Assembly (NCBI RefSeq): GCF_018326005.1
Contig: NZ_AP021903.1
Span: 3,009,501-3,073,500 of the forward strand
Origin: Pseudomonas sp. Seg1
GTDB lineage: Bacteria > Pseudomonadota > Gammaproteobacteria > Pseudomonadales > Pseudomonadaceae
Direction of reading: 5' to 3'
DNA: 64,000 nucleotides
In this document: piece after piece, positions 45,968 through 55,250 of the stretch
How the letters are laid out: each line of letters starts with the position of its first letter
Numbering within the stretch: position 1 is the first letter of the stretch
Made by a program: the position numbers and the translations under genes
Notes under the pieces: generated by a model
Told to the model about the DNA's origin: nothing
Seen by the model: the letters and a program-made list of their open reading frames with translations, nothing else
The model's database searches: none

Positions 45968-46557
45968 ACGATACAGCGGATCTGCCTCGAATCGAGGCTA
46001 TTGTGGTCGGTGCTTCCGCCGGTGGCGTCGAGGCATTGATGAACATGCTTGGGTCATTACGACGTGGATTCGTGCTGCCGATCATCATCGTCCTGCACCT
46101 GCCGGAAGAGCGCCGCAGTCATCTGGCCGAGGTGTTCTCCCGGCGTCTGCTGCTGCCGGTGGCAGAGGCCACGGACAAGCAGGATATCGAAGCGGGCACG
46201 GTGTATTTCGCCACACCCGGTTATCACTTGTCGGTGGAACAGGATCGCAGCCTGTCCTTGAGCCTTGAGGAACGCGTCCATCATTCCCGGCCATCGATTG
46301 ACTATCTTTTTGAGTCCGCCGCCGACGTCTACGGCCCCGGGTTGGCCGCTGTGTTACTGACCGGCGCCAATCACGATGGCGCGCGCGGGCTGGCCAAGGT
46401 CAAACGCCACGGCGGGCTGACCATCGTGCAGGATCCCGACGACGCCCAGGTCGCCACCATGCCTCTGGCTGCGCTGAAAATCCAGCAGCCGGATCATGTC
46501 TTACCCATTCACGGCATCGGCCGTCTGCTTGTCGAGCTGGAACGAATCGCATGCTGA
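45964..46557 (+). CDS. CheB methylesterase catalytic domain, without receiver
   Basis: A 197-residue protein consisting only of the CheB esterase/deamidase domain. Catalytic triad residues: Ser18 in GASAGGVEA, His45 in VLHLPEE, Asp138 in TGANHDGA. Normal CheB begins with a receiver that controls the esterase; here it is missing, so control must come from a partner such as the kinase/receiver proteins next door. ATG 45964 overlaps the CheR stop; the stop overlaps the next gene by seven bases. Confidence 0.93.
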   Translation: MNDTADLPRIEAIVVGASAGGVEALMNMLGSLRRGFVLPIIIVLHLPEERRSHLAEVFSRRLLLPVAEATDKQDIEAGTVYFATPGYHLSVEQDRSLSLSLEERVHHSRPSIDYLFESAADVYGPGLAAVLLTGANHDGARGLAKVKRHGGLTIVQDPDDAQVATMPLAALKIQQPDHVLPIHGIGRLLVELERIAC

Positions 46558-47765
46558 GTAATATCCAGGCAAAACTGCTGATCGTCGACGATCTGCCCGA
46601 GAACCTGCTGGCGCTCGAAGCGCTGATCAAACGCGAAGACCGCACCGTCTACAAGGCGCTGTCGGCGGACGAAGCACTGTCGCTGCTGCTGCAACACGAA
46701 TTCGCCATGGCCATTCTTGACGTGCAGATGCCCGGCATGAACGGCTTCGAACTGGCGGAGTTGATGCGCGGTACCGAAAAAACCAAGAACATCCCGATCA
46801 TTTTTGTCAGCGCTGCCGGCCGTGAACTGAACTACGCGTTCAAGGGCTACGAGAGCGGGGCGGTGGACTTTCTGCACAAACCGCTGGATATCCATGCGGT
46901 CAAGAGCAAGGTCAACGTCTTCGTTGATCTGTATCGCCAGAGCAAGGCCATGAAGCAACAGGTCGAAGCGCTGGAGCAGGCGCGCCGCGAGCAGGAAGCG
47001 CTGCTGCAGCAGTTGCAGAGGACGCAGTCGGAACTCGAGCAGGCAGTGCGGATGCGCGATGACTTCATGTCAATCGTCGCTCACGAAGTGCGCACGCCGC
47101 TCAATGGCCTGATACTCGAAACGCAATTGCGCAAGATGCACCTGGCGCGGGACAACGCCGCTGCGTTTACCCTGGACAAGATGCACGCCATGGTTGATCG
47201 CGACGAGCGCCAGATCAAAAGCCTGATCCGCCTGATCGAAGATATGCTCGACGTCTCGCGGATTCGCACCGGCAAGCTGTCGATCCGGCCGAACCGTTTT
47301 GATCTGGTGCAGTTGGTCAGTAACCTGCTGCAAAACTTCGCGCAGCAGATCGAAGTGGCGGAAACCACCGTCACGTTCGAAGCCGAGAGTCCGGTGGAGG
47401 GTTGCTGGGATGAATTCCGCATCGAACAGGTGATCTCCAACCTGCTGACCAACGCCCTGCGTTACGGCGGCAGAAGCCCGATTCAAGTCCGCGTCTACCG
47501 TCAGGGCAATCAGGCGCGGGTCGAGGTTCAGGATCATGGCATCGGCATCAGCGAAGAGAACCAGAAACGCATTTTTCAACAATTCGAACGGGTTTCCGCC
47601 AAGACGGTAGTCGCCGGGCTCGGGTTGGGTCTGTTCATTTCCGAGCAGATCGTCGCCGCCCATGGCGGTTCTATCGTCGTCGAGAGTCAAATCAACGAGG
47701 GCGCCCTGTTTCGCGTTTGTCTGCCGATCGAGGAAAACGGCAAATCCGACGCAACCTCTGAGTGA
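46551..47765 (+). CDS. Receiver-histidine kinase (REC-HisKA-HATPase)
   Basis: A 404-residue soluble kinase with inverted order: receiver first (Asp57 in AILDVQMPGMNG), then a coiled coil (about 128-168, Q/E-rich), HisKA with His178 in SIVAHEVRTPLNG, and HATPase with NLLTNALRYGG, DHGIGIS and GLGLGLFISEQI. It could be controlled by phosphorylation of its receiver from the CHASE3 kinase, making a relay. ATG 46551 is seven bases inside cheB. GTG 47762 of the following frame touches its stop, but the next gene starts later. Confidence 0.93.
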   Translation: MLSNIQAKLLIVDDLPENLLALEALIKREDRTVYKALSADEALSLLLQHEFAMAILDVQMPGMNGFELAELMRGTEKTKNIPIIFVSAAGRELNYAFKGYESGAVDFLHKPLDIHAVKSKVNVFVDLYRQSKAMKQQVEALEQARREQEALLQQLQRTQSELEQAVRMRDDFMSIVAHEVRTPLNGLILETQLRKMHLARDNAAAFTLDKMHAMVDRDERQIKSLIRLIEDMLDVSRIRTGKLSIRPNRFDLVQLVSNLLQNFAQQIEVAETTVTFEAESPVEGCWDEFRIEQVISNLLTNALRYGGRSPIQVRVYRQGNQARVEVQDHGIGISEENQKRIFQQFERVSAKTVVAGLGLGLFISEQIVAAHGGSIVVESQINEGALFRVCLPIEENGKSDATSE

Positions 47766-47809
47766 CCACACGGTCGTATCAGCAGCTATTGACCGAACAA
47801 AGGCTTCCC

Positions 47810-48187
47810 ATGAGCGTAGATGCACAAGATGTAGTACTCGTCGTCGAGGACGAACCGGTTATCTTGATGATCCTGACGGACTATCTGTCAGGCCAGGGCT
47901 ATCGTGTGCTGCAGGCCGAAAACGGCGAGCAGGCATTCGAAATTCTCGCGAGCAAGCCACATCTGGACATGTTGATCACCGACTTCCGTTTGCCCGGCGG
48001 CATCTCTGGCGTACAGATCGCCGAACCTGCCGTGAAGCTGCGACCGGATCTCAAGGTGATATTCATCAGCGGTTACCCGCAGGAAATCCGCGAAACCGGC
48101 AGCCCGATCACGCGCAAGGCGCCGATTCTGGAAAAGCCGTTCGACCTGGACGTGTTGCAGGAAAAGATTCAAGAACTGTTGGCCTGA
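47810..48187 (+). CDS. Single-domain response regulator
   Basis: A 125-residue receiver: acidic pocket VVEDEP, acceptor Asp58 in MLITDFRLPGG, FISGYPQEIRE, and Lys in LEKPFDLDVLQ. No output domain. ATG 47810 has AAAGG seven bases upstream; an in-frame GTG at 47762 exists but extends into the previous stop and adds a non-receiver leader. Last gene of the plus-strand signalling operon, followed by a strong stem-loop with T-tract. Confidence 0.88.
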   Translation: MSVDAQDVVLVVEDEPVILMILTDYLSGQGYRVLQAENGEQAFEILASKPHLDMLITDFRLPGGISGVQIAEPAVKLRPDLKVIFISGYPQEIRETGSPITRKAPILEKPFDLDVLQEKIQELLA

Positions 48188-48214
48188 TTTACAGCGCCTG
48201 ACCTGAATATCTCC

Positions 48215-48301
48215 CTGTAGGAGCTGTCGGAGGCTGCGATCTTTTGATCTTAAAAACAAGATCAAAAGATCGCAGCCTCCGACAGCTCCTACAGGTTTTT
48301 T
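48215..48301 (+). terminator. 37-bp perfect inverted repeat with T-tract
   Basis: CTGTAGGAGCTGTCGGAGGC at 48215 onward and its complement ending at 48294 make a perfect 37-bp stem with a six-base loop, followed by TTTTTT on the plus strand. It both looks like a dispersed Pseudomonas repeat (CTGTAGGAGCTG/GATCTTTTGATC type) and functions as terminator for the signalling operon. On the other strand it lies just after the stop of the convergent kinase gene. Confidence 0.8.
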
Positions 48302-48307
48302 GCGGGG

Positions 48308-49978
48308 TCAGCCGCGGATCATCTCCCGCACCTTGGCGGTGAGTAGATCGAAGGTGAACGGTTTGGTGATCATCTGCATCCCCGAGTCGAGGAAGCCGCC
48401 ACGCACCGCCGCATGTTCGGCATACCCTGTGATGAACAACACCTTCAAGCCAGGCCGGTATTGCCGACCGATCTCCGCGAGTTGCCGACCGTTCATGCCC
48501 GGCAAGCCGACGTCGCTGATCAGCAGATCAATGCGCTGCGCCGAGTTGAGAATCGGCACGGCGCCATCGGCATCTCCGGCCTCGACAAACGCATAACCCA
48601 ATTCACTCAGCACCGAACTGACCAGCAAGCGCACGGCCGGATCGTCTTCGACGATCAGTACGGTTTCGCCATGGATGGCTTGCGGGGCTTGCTCGCAATT
48701 GCTGGTCGGTTGCTCCAGTTCTTCGCCACGGAAACGCGGCAGATAGAGTTTGACCGTCGTGCCTTGATCGATCTCGCTGTCAATCGACACGTGGCCGCGC
48801 GACTGTTTACTGAAGCCGTAGATCATCGACAGGCCCAGCCCGGTGCCCTGGCCGATTGGTTTGGTGGTGAAAAACGGATCGAACGCTCGGCTGATCACAC
48901 TTTGCGGCATGCCGCTGCCGTTGTCGGTGACACTCAACATCACATAATCACCGGGCTCGAGGTTGGGGTAAGCCTCGGTGAAGTCACGGTCTAGCACCTG
49001 ATTACTGGTCTCCACCACCAAACGGCCGCCCTCGGGCATGGCGTCTCGGGCGTTGATCACCAGGTTGAGCAGGGCACTTTCCAGTTGGTTGGGATCCGCC
49101 TCGGCGACCCAGAGTTTTTCGTCCAGACGCATGTCCAGTTGAATGCTTTCGTTGAGGCTGCGCTGCAACAGCTCGCCCATCGACAGCACCAGGGTATTCA
49201 TCTGCACGGCTTTGGAATCGAGCGACTGCCGCCGGGAAAACGCCAGCAGACGATGAGTCAGGCCGGCGGCGCGGTTAGCCGAGGTCACGCCCAGATCGAT
49301 CAGGCTGTCGAGGTCTTCAGTGCGTCCTCGGGCCAGACGCCGGCGCAGCAGTTCAAGGCTACCGATGATGCCGGTGAGCATGTTGTTGAAGTCGTGGGCG
49401 ATGCCGCCGGTGAGCTGGCCGACCGCTTCCATTTTCTGCGACTGACGCAACGCTTCTTCGTTGTGCCGTAACTGTGCGGTGCGCTCTTCGACCTGCTGCT
49501 CGAGGGTTTCCAGCGTTGATTGCAGGCGTCGTTCGCTTTCGCTCAGGTCGATCAGGCGATCGCGGGCTTCGTACTGTCGTCGTCGACCGCGCAGGGCAGC
49601 GGACACCAGACTGATCAGGGTCGCCGGATGAAACGGGCGCTCAAGAAACGTGACATTGCCCAACAGATCGCTGAGGCGCGAGGACGGCCCTTGTTCCTGT
49701 CCGCCATGATGAGTGAGCACAACAATCGGCAGGTCCGACCACGCCGGCTGTTGTTCCAGGTGCAGGAACAACGCCTCCAGCTCCGGGCCGCGCAACGCTT
49801 CGGCGGCGATCAGCAACAGCCCGGCGCCGGGCTCCAGCTGCGCACACAGCGTGGCAAGGTCCGGGGTAATCAGGCCGCCGTAACCCGCCTCGTTGAGAAT
49901 CATCAGCGCAATCTGGCTGTCGCGACCCATCGGCGCCAGAATCAGCGCGCGCTCGGCCAGCGGTACAGAAACGGTCAC
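48308..49978 (-). CDS. Hybrid histidine kinase with degenerate N-terminal receiver
   Basis: A 556-residue soluble protein. Residues about 8-130 have a receiver-like shape but no clear acceptor Asp (LLLIAAEAL where the acceptor should be). A coiled coil (140-175) leads to HisKA with His195 in [11 protein letters not shown] (NtrB-like type), HATPase with [20 protein letters not shown] and [12 protein letters not shown], and a C-terminal receiver with Asp in [13 protein letters not shown]. It begins with GTG 49978 overlapping by four bases the KaiC-like stop (GTGA), so kinase and ATPase are coupled. Confidence 0.92.
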   Translation of the reverse strand: MTVSVPLAERALILAPMGRDSQIALMILNEAGYGGLITPDLATLCAQLEPGAGLLLIAAEALRGPELEALFLHLEQQPAWSDLPIVVLTHHGGQEQGPSSRLSDLLGNVTFLERPFHPATLISLVSAALRGRRRQYEARDRLIDLSESERRLQSTLETLEQQVEERTAQLRHNEEALRQSQKMEAVGQLTGGIAHDFNNMLTGIIGSLELLRRRLARGRTEDLDSLIDLGVTSANRAAGLTHRLLAFSRRQSLDSKAVQMNTLVLSMGELLQRSLNESIQLDMRLDEKLWVAEADPNQLESALLNLVINARDAMPEGGRLVVETSNQVLDRDFTEAYPNLEPGDYVMLSVTDNGSGMPQSVISRAFDPFFTTKPIGQGTGLGLSMIYGFSKQSRGHVSIDSEIDQGTTVKLYLPRFRGEELEQPTSNCEQAPQAIHGETVLIVEDDPAVRLLVSSVLSELGYAFVEAGDADGAVPILNSAQRIDLLISDVGLPGMNGRQLAEIGRQYRPGLKVLFITGYAEHAAVRGGFLDSGMQMITKPFTFDLLTAKVREMIRG

Positions 49979-51492
49979 GAGCTCCCTTCCTGCAACAGCG
50001 GTTTGCTCGCGCCGAGATAGGTCGGTACGCCACGAAGCACACCCTGAAAGGCTTCCAGCGGCTCGCCGATGGTCATGCCTTGCTTCGAGATACGGTATTC
50101 GCGAATGGTCGATTCGTGGCTGCCGGTGCGTTTCTTGATGATGGAAATGGCGCGGCGGACCTTGCCGATGGCTTCGAAGTAACGCAACAGAATCACCGTG
50201 TCAGCCAAGTAAGTGATATCGACCGGCGCTTGCATGTCGCCGACCAGACCGTGCTGGGCCACCGTCATGAAGGTGGCTGCGCCTTTGCGGTTCAGGTACA
50301 GCAACAGTTCGTGCATGTGCAGCACGAGGGCGTTTTCTTCCGGCATCGCGGCCTGATAGCCATTGATGCTGTCGATGACCACAGTTTTGATCTCGCCGTC
50401 ATCGACGCAGCGGCGCACTCGGTGGGAAAACTCGCCCGGTGAAAGCTCGGCGGCGTCCACTTGCTCGATCAGCAGATTGCCGGTGGCGCGCAGGGCCTTG
50501 AGGTCGATGCCGATGTTTCTCATCCGTTCGAAGAGCAGTTCCAGTTCTTCGTCGAAGATGAACAGGGCGGCTTTTTCGCCGCGTGCCACTGCGGCGGCGG
50601 CGAAGATCATCGAGATCAGCGATTTACCGGTACCGGCAGGGCCGAGAATCAGCGTGCTGGAGCCGGTTTCGATCCCACCGCCCAGCAGCGAGTCCAACTC
50701 CTTGATGCCGCTAGTCAATTGCAAACGCGGGTAATCGCCGCGATGTTCCGCGGCCACCAGCCGTGGAAAGACATGGACACCATCGCCCATGATGGTGAAG
50801 TCGTGATACCCGCCGCGGTACTTTTGCCCACGGTACTTGACCACCCGCACGCGTCGACGCTCGGCGCCGTAGTTGGGTGTGAGTTCTTCAAGCCGAATCA
50901 CCCCGTGGGCAACACTGTGCACGGTTTTATCGAGGGATTCGGTGGTCAGGTCATCGAGCAGCAGAACCGTGGCGTTATAGCGCACGAAGTAATGCTTGAT
51001 GGCGAGGATCTGCCGACGATAACGCAAGGAGCTTTGCGCGAGCAGGCGGATCTCCGACAGGCTGTCGAGCACCACCCGGGTTGGCTTGAAGCGTTCGACC
51101 GCTTCGAATATCTGCTTGGTGGCTTCGCCCAGTTCGAGGTCGGAGGAGTACAGCAGGCTCTGCTGATGCTCGGCATTGAGCAGGCTCTCCGGCGGCGTCA
51201 GTTCGAAGATCTTGATGTTGTCGTCAAGCTCCCAGCCATGGGACAGCGCGCCTTGGCGCAGTTCACGCTCGGTTTCCGATAGCGTGATGTACAACGAGCG
51301 CTCGCCGGCCTTCGCGCCGGCCAGAAGAAAATGCAAAGCGGCCGTGGTTTTGCCGGTTCCGGGTTCGCCCTCCAGCAAGAAAACATGACCGCGAGACAAG
51401 CCACCGGCCAGGATGTCATCCAGACCCACAATGCCGGTAGCGGCTTTCGCACTGATCAACTCGTTAGATGTAGACAAAAAATGCCCTCTCAT
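49975..51492 (-). CDS. KaiC-like double-domain ATPase
   Basis: A 505-residue RecA-fold protein with two tandem KaiC domains. Walker A motifs at residues 42-50 (GEPGTGKTT) and 284-291 (GPAGTGKS); ITLSETE and FIFDEELE are the acidic catalytic segments. In the C-terminal domain the KaiC phosphorylation pair (Ser-Thr) aligns with Thr427-Tyr428 in VDITYLADT. No KaiA or KaiB is present, so a circadian role is not implied; a signalling ATPase controlled by the adjacent kinase is likelier. ATG 51492 is used; TTG 51477 (LSTSNELISAK), with GAGGG upstream, may be the true start. Confidence 0.9.
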   Translation of the reverse strand: MRGHFLSTSNELISAKAATGIVGLDDILAGGLSRGHVFLLEGEPGTGKTTAALHFLLAGAKAGERSLYITLSETERELRQGALSHGWELDDNIKIFELTPPESLLNAEHQQSLLYSSDLELGEATKQIFEAVERFKPTRVVLDSLSEIRLLAQSSLRYRRQILAIKHYFVRYNATVLLLDDLTTESLDKTVHSVAHGVIRLEELTPNYGAERRRVRVVKYRGQKYRGGYHDFTIMGDGVHVFPRLVAAEHRGDYPRLQLTSGIKELDSLLGGGIETGSSTLILGPAGTGKSLISMIFAAAAVARGEKAALFIFDEELELLFERMRNIGIDLKALRATGNLLIEQVDAAELSPGEFSHRVRRCVDDGEIKTVVIDSINGYQAAMPEENALVLHMHELLLYLNRKGAATFMTVAQHGLVGDMQAPVDITYLADTVILLRYFEAIGKVRRAISIIKKRTGSHESTIREYRISKQGMTIGEPLEAFQGVLRGVPTYLGASKPLLQEGSS

Positions 51493-51579
51493 GACTAGGG
51501 GAAGCGAGGCCGCCGACTGAATTGGCGGCGACCTGATTTACTTGACCCGTTGCAGTGATGGCAGTTCCACTTTTTCTTG

Positions 51580-51677
51580 CTGGCGAGGGGATTTATCCTC
51601 GCTGGCCTGCGAAGCAGGTCCTTGGCTGAGGAGGGGCCGCTTCGCGCTCCATCGGGGATAAATCACCTCGCCACAGG
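51580..51677. repeat. Imperfect inverted repeat element
   Basis: CTGGCGAGGGGATTTATCC on the left is mirrored by GGGGATAAATCACCTCGCCACAGG on the right, about 100 bases overall, with a GCGAAGC hairpin-prone centre. It fills the gap between the KaiC-like gene and the TPR gene. Confidence 0.7.
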
Positions 51678-51692
51678 TCACATCTATCCGAT

Positions 51693-52748
51693 TCAGAGAC
51701 CCTGCTGCAACGCCGGATCATCCGGATTCAACTGCTCCAGCTGAGCCAGCAGAATCTGCACGTTCTGCAACTGACCGCTTTCTTTCCAATAGTTGATCAG
51801 CAACACCCGCGCCTTGCGATCGGCCGGGTGGCGCTGGACGATTTCCTGCAGTTGCTTCTGCGCCGCCTCGAGTTCCTCTGCACTGTGCAGAGTGGTGGCG
51901 AGGTCGTAGCGGTAATCCTTGTTGTCAGGCTCCAGTTCGACCGCTTTGGACAAGCCGAGCAGGGCGTACTCACGCTGGCCGTGGTGCAACAGCCACAGGC
52001 CGAGGGCATGTTGCAGATACGCCGAGTCAGGTTGGGCTTTAAGCTGTTGGGCGAGCAACTGCCGGGCCGCATCATTCTGGCCCTGGCGGTCGAGCACATC
52101 GATCTGCATCACCAGCGCCTGCAAGTTGCCCGGTTCCAGGCGCAGTGTGTTGTCCAGTGCCTGCTGCGCCTGTTTCAACTCGGCGTTGTGGATATAAAGA
52201 CGCGCCAGTTGGGCGTAAGTCGCGGCGCTTTCCGGTTGGTCCTTAAGTGCTTGCTCCCAGCCATCGATCGCTTGTTGCAGCGGTCCGAAATACAGCCCCA
52301 GCTCGTCCGGGCTCAAGCCGAGCAGGGCGTTGATTGCCGCAAAACGAACGGTCTGATCCTCATCTTCGAGCATCGGCCCCAACAGCAGGCTGCGTTGTCC
52401 GCCCGGCACCAGCCCCACCACACTTTTGATCGCTGCCAGCCGCACTTCGGGCGCTTCGTTCTGCAGGTCGGCGTCGGCGAGTTTCAACGCCAGCGGACTT
52501 GGGTAATTCGGCAGCTCGCCGTGAAGCCAGACGCGGCGCTTGACCGACAGGTCCGGACGCCCCAGCTGTTGATACAACTGCCGCGCGGCACCGGGCTGCC
52601 CGGTCCGCGCGGCGCCCAGCGCTTCGCTGTAGCCATGCTTTATCGCGTCGGGAATGACCGGTGTGGTACTGCGCAGAGACAGCCATGCCACGACGACAAT
52701 AAGCACAAGACCAAGGCTGATAAGCAGATAGCGGCGAGACTGAGGCAT
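51693..52748 (-). CDS. TPR-repeat membrane-anchored protein
   Basis: A 351-residue protein with an N-terminal membrane anchor (about 7-24) and the bulk probably in the periplasm. A HEAT-like part (85-150; APEVRLAAIKSVVGLVPG, DQTVRFAAINALLGLSPDE) is followed by tetratricopeptide repeats (about 165-345; AATYAQLARLYIHNAELKQA, AYLQHALGLWLLHHGQREYA, YRYDLATTLHSAEELEAA). Such proteins are scaffolds; its partner is unknown. Resembles the repeat-bearing companions of multihaem cytochromes, but none is here. Divergent from the FUSC gene. Confidence 0.8.
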   Translation of the reverse strand: MPQSRRYLLISLGLVLIVVVAWLSLRSTTPVIPDAIKHGYSEALGAARTGQPGAARQLYQQLGRPDLSVKRRVWLHGELPNYPSPLALKLADADLQNEAPEVRLAAIKSVVGLVPGGQRSLLLGPMLEDEDQTVRFAAINALLGLSPDELGLYFGPLQQAIDGWEQALKDQPESAATYAQLARLYIHNAELKQAQQALDNTLRLEPGNLQALVMQIDVLDRQGQNDAARQLLAQQLKAQPDSAYLQHALGLWLLHHGQREYALLGLSKAVELEPDNKDYRYDLATTLHSAEELEAAQKQLQEIVQRHPADRKARVLLINYWKESGQLQNVQILLAQLEQLNPDDPALQQGL

Positions 52749-52920
52749 GCAGGTTTCCGAAAACAGGTGTACTTGAGCAGAGCGGCAAGCTTCGGTCAGC
52801 TCGGACCGTGAGTCAAACCCTGAGCATGCGAATCGCCCTACAAGTCCTGTCGACTGCGTAACCCGTCAGGCTTTCGCAGCAGTGTCTACGCTTGCAGGAG
52901 TCGCTTAAACGAGTGTGCCC

Positions 52921-55056
52921 ATGCAAGCCCTGTTGAATTATTTCAAGGTGGTGATCCATCCCGGTCAGGCCGTCCTGCTGTTTGCCCTGCGCACCATCGC
53001 GGCCGGGTTGCTGACCCTGTATCTGGCGTTCCTGTTCGATCTCGATCAGCCGAAGTGGTCGATCATGGCCGTGGTCATTGTCAGTCAGCCGCTGGCCGGC
53101 ATGGCGCTGGCACGCAGTTTTGGCCAGGTGATCGGCACCACGCTCGGTGCAGCGGTAGCGGTCTTGATCATGGCCATCTTTCCGCAGGCGCCGCTGCCGT
53201 TCATCACGACGCTGGCCCTGTGGCTGGCGCTCTGTACGGCGGGCGGCACATTGCTGCGCTACACCAGTTCCCAGGCGTTTGTGCTCAGTGGTTACACCGC
53301 CGTGGTGGTGGCACTACTGGCCATTCCCGATCAGGACGGCACTTTTCTGCTGGCTGTCACCCGCGTCACCGAAACGTTGCTGGCCGTGGCCTGTGTCTGC
53401 GTGGTCAGCCTGCTCACGGCGCGTCCGGAAGCCGTCGCCAAAGGCTATTTCGCCAAGGTCGATCAGGTGATCAAACTGGTCGCCAGCCATTCCGCTGCGG
53501 TCATCCGCACACAAGAGAGCGAAGCCGACTTTCAACGTCGGCAAATGCAATTGCTTGGTGAAATCAGTGCCCTCGAAGGGCTGCGCCGTCACCTGTATTT
53601 CGATGCGCCACGGTTGCGCAGCGCCAATAACCTGGTGCTGTTACTGGGTAATCAGTTGATGCTTTTGACTTCGCGCCTGACCGCGCTGAGGCATCAACGC
53701 GAACTGCTGACCGAGCGCTGGGAGGGCGATTTGCCGCCCGACGTCCAGCGCCTGCGTGCCGATGAGCTGGCGCTTCTCGACCAGTTGGCGGAGCAGGGCC
53801 GCTCGCTCCCCGCCGAGAAACGGCATCACTTCATTACGCTGCAACAGCAGTTCGAAGCCTTGGCTTATGAGGCCGAACAGTTGACCGAAGACATGAGCGC
53901 CACCCTGCGCTCACTCGCGTGGGCATTGCGCTGGGAGCAGGCGCGTCTGTTACAGCAACTGGAACAGATCCTGGAACTGAGCGATGCCATTCAGGAGGGG
54001 CGCGAAGCCAGTTGCCTTTATCGCGGTCAGGCCAGCCCCTTGCATCTGGATTTCACTCTCGCTTCGATGAACGCCATTCGCGCCTTTACCGCGCTGCTGG
54101 TTGCCGGGTTGATCTGGATCGAAACCGCCTGGGACGGCGCACGGGGCGGGATGATTCTGGTGGGGATTCTCTGTTCGCTCATGGCGACGTTTCCGCGTCC
54201 GTTGATGGCGGCGCAAAGTTATGCCCGAGGGTTGGGATTGGCGCTGATGGTATCGGCGCTTTATCAATTCATGCTGGTGCCGGCGATCAGTGACTTTGAG
54301 TGGCTGGCGTTGTTGCTGGCACCGCTGCTTTATGTGATCGCGGTCGGTCTGGCGAGCCCGGCGACGGCGGGAATCGGCATGGGGTTGGGGCTGTCGAGTT
54401 TCCTCATGCTGGGCCCGCAGAATGTCGGCACCGGGCAGAACACGGCGATCCAATGGTTCGAATTTGCTGGAGCCTATGTCAGCGCGGCAATGCTCGCCCT
54501 GATCGTCTACGCGTGGATTTTTCCGTTCCGCCCGGTCTGGCGCCTTCGTCGCTTGTACAACGAAGCGCGTGAACAGGTGTATGAGCTGACTAAAAAACCA
54601 GCCACCGATGAGCAGCAATTCGCCTTCGAAAGCCGCATGGTCGATCGCTTGACCAGCATGCTTGGCTTGCTGCCGGCGGCGAATGACCGCGCCATGCAGC
54701 AACTTTACGAAATCAGCCTGGCCAGCGTGGCGCTGGGTGTGGCGATGCATCAGCTCAGGCAGCAGGCGCAGAACAATGCATTGCTCACCGACGTGTTCAG
54801 TCAGCGCTTGTCCTCGGCCTTGCGCAAGACCGGGCGCTTTGTCGCCGGGCGACAGGATGCGCAACTGACGCCGTTGCTGTCCACGCTGCATGCACTGGGC
54901 GATGAGCTGGATGATCTGCACGTCGCCAGTCATGAACATCTTTGGTCGGTGTTCCGCATGCGCGTGGCGTTGCTGATCGTTGTGTCATTTCTGCAGCGCC
55001 ACGGCGAGTACCTGCAACGTAATGCCCCGGAAGGAGAACCGGCCCTTGCCCATTGA
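52921..55056 (+). CDS. FUSC family (AaeB-like) efflux membrane protein
   Basis: A 711-residue inner-membrane protein of the AaeB/FUSC type, which exports aromatic acids or other small toxic compounds. Two sets of about six helices (residues about 20-170 and 380-530) alternate with cytosolic helical regions (170-370 and 540-700), as in the family. The first helix set starts at QAVLLFALRTIAAGLLTLYL with the QPKWSIMAVVIVSQPL motif. ATG 52921 is chosen over GTG 52915. It is first in an operon with the DUF1656 and HlyD genes. Confidence 0.88.
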   Translation: MQALLNYFKVVIHPGQAVLLFALRTIAAGLLTLYLAFLFDLDQPKWSIMAVVIVSQPLAGMALARSFGQVIGTTLGAAVAVLIMAIFPQAPLPFITTLALWLALCTAGGTLLRYTSSQAFVLSGYTAVVVALLAIPDQDGTFLLAVTRVTETLLAVACVCVVSLLTARPEAVAKGYFAKVDQVIKLVASHSAAVIRTQESEADFQRRQMQLLGEISALEGLRRHLYFDAPRLRSANNLVLLLGNQLMLLTSRLTALRHQRELLTERWEGDLPPDVQRLRADELALLDQLAEQGRSLPAEKRHHFITLQQQFEALAYEAEQLTEDMSATLRSLAWALRWEQARLLQQLEQILELSDAIQEGREASCLYRGQASPLHLDFTLASMNAIRAFTALLVAGLIWIETAWDGARGGMILVGILCSLMATFPRPLMAAQSYARGLGLALMVSALYQFMLVPAISDFEWLALLLAPLLYVIAVGLASPATAGIGMGLGLSSFLMLGPQNVGTGQNTAIQWFEFAGAYVSAAMLALIVYAWIFPFRPVWRLRRLYNEAREQVYELTKKPATDEQQFAFESRMVDRLTSMLGLLPAANDRAMQQLYEISLASVALGVAMHQLRQQAQNNALLTDVFSQRLSSALRKTGRFVAGRQDAQLTPLLSTLHALGDELDDLHVASHEHLWSVFRMRVALLIVVSFLQRHGEYLQRNAPEGEPALAH

Positions 55057-55246
55057 TTTCGAGATTGGCGGCGTTTATCTGCCACCCATTGCTCAGGCCC
55101 TGTTGCTGGCCATACCGATATTCATGCTGCTTGACTGGGGCTTGCGCCGCTTGGGCGTATTGCGTCTGGTCTGGCATGAGGCGCTGTTCGAAGGGGCACT
55201 GTATGCCTGCGTCTGTGCCACGCTGCTTTTGCTGATGGGAGCCTGA
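55046..55246 (+). CDS. DUF1656 small membrane protein (AaeX-like)
   Basis: A 66-residue inner-membrane protein with two helices, always found between FUSC and HlyD genes in this type of efflux operon. Start LPIDFEIGGVYLPP is the family N-terminus (usually MPIDFEI). The only start fitting it is TTG 55046, preceded by AAGGAG nine bases upstream, within the FUSC stop region (11-base overlap). The frame extends upstream, but without a family match. Confidence 0.82.
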   Translation: MPIDFEIGGVYLPPIAQALLLAIPIFMLLDWGLRRLGVLRLVWHEALFEGALYACVCATLLLLMGA

Positions 55247-55250
55247 TGCC

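Noticed and set aside
45152..46557. Chemotaxis operon
   Set aside because: CheR and CheB are alone, without CheA, CheW, CheY-motor genes or receptors; CheB has no receiver.
49975..51492. Circadian clock operon
   Set aside because: KaiA and KaiB are absent, the phospho-pair is changed, and the gene is coupled to a hybrid kinase.
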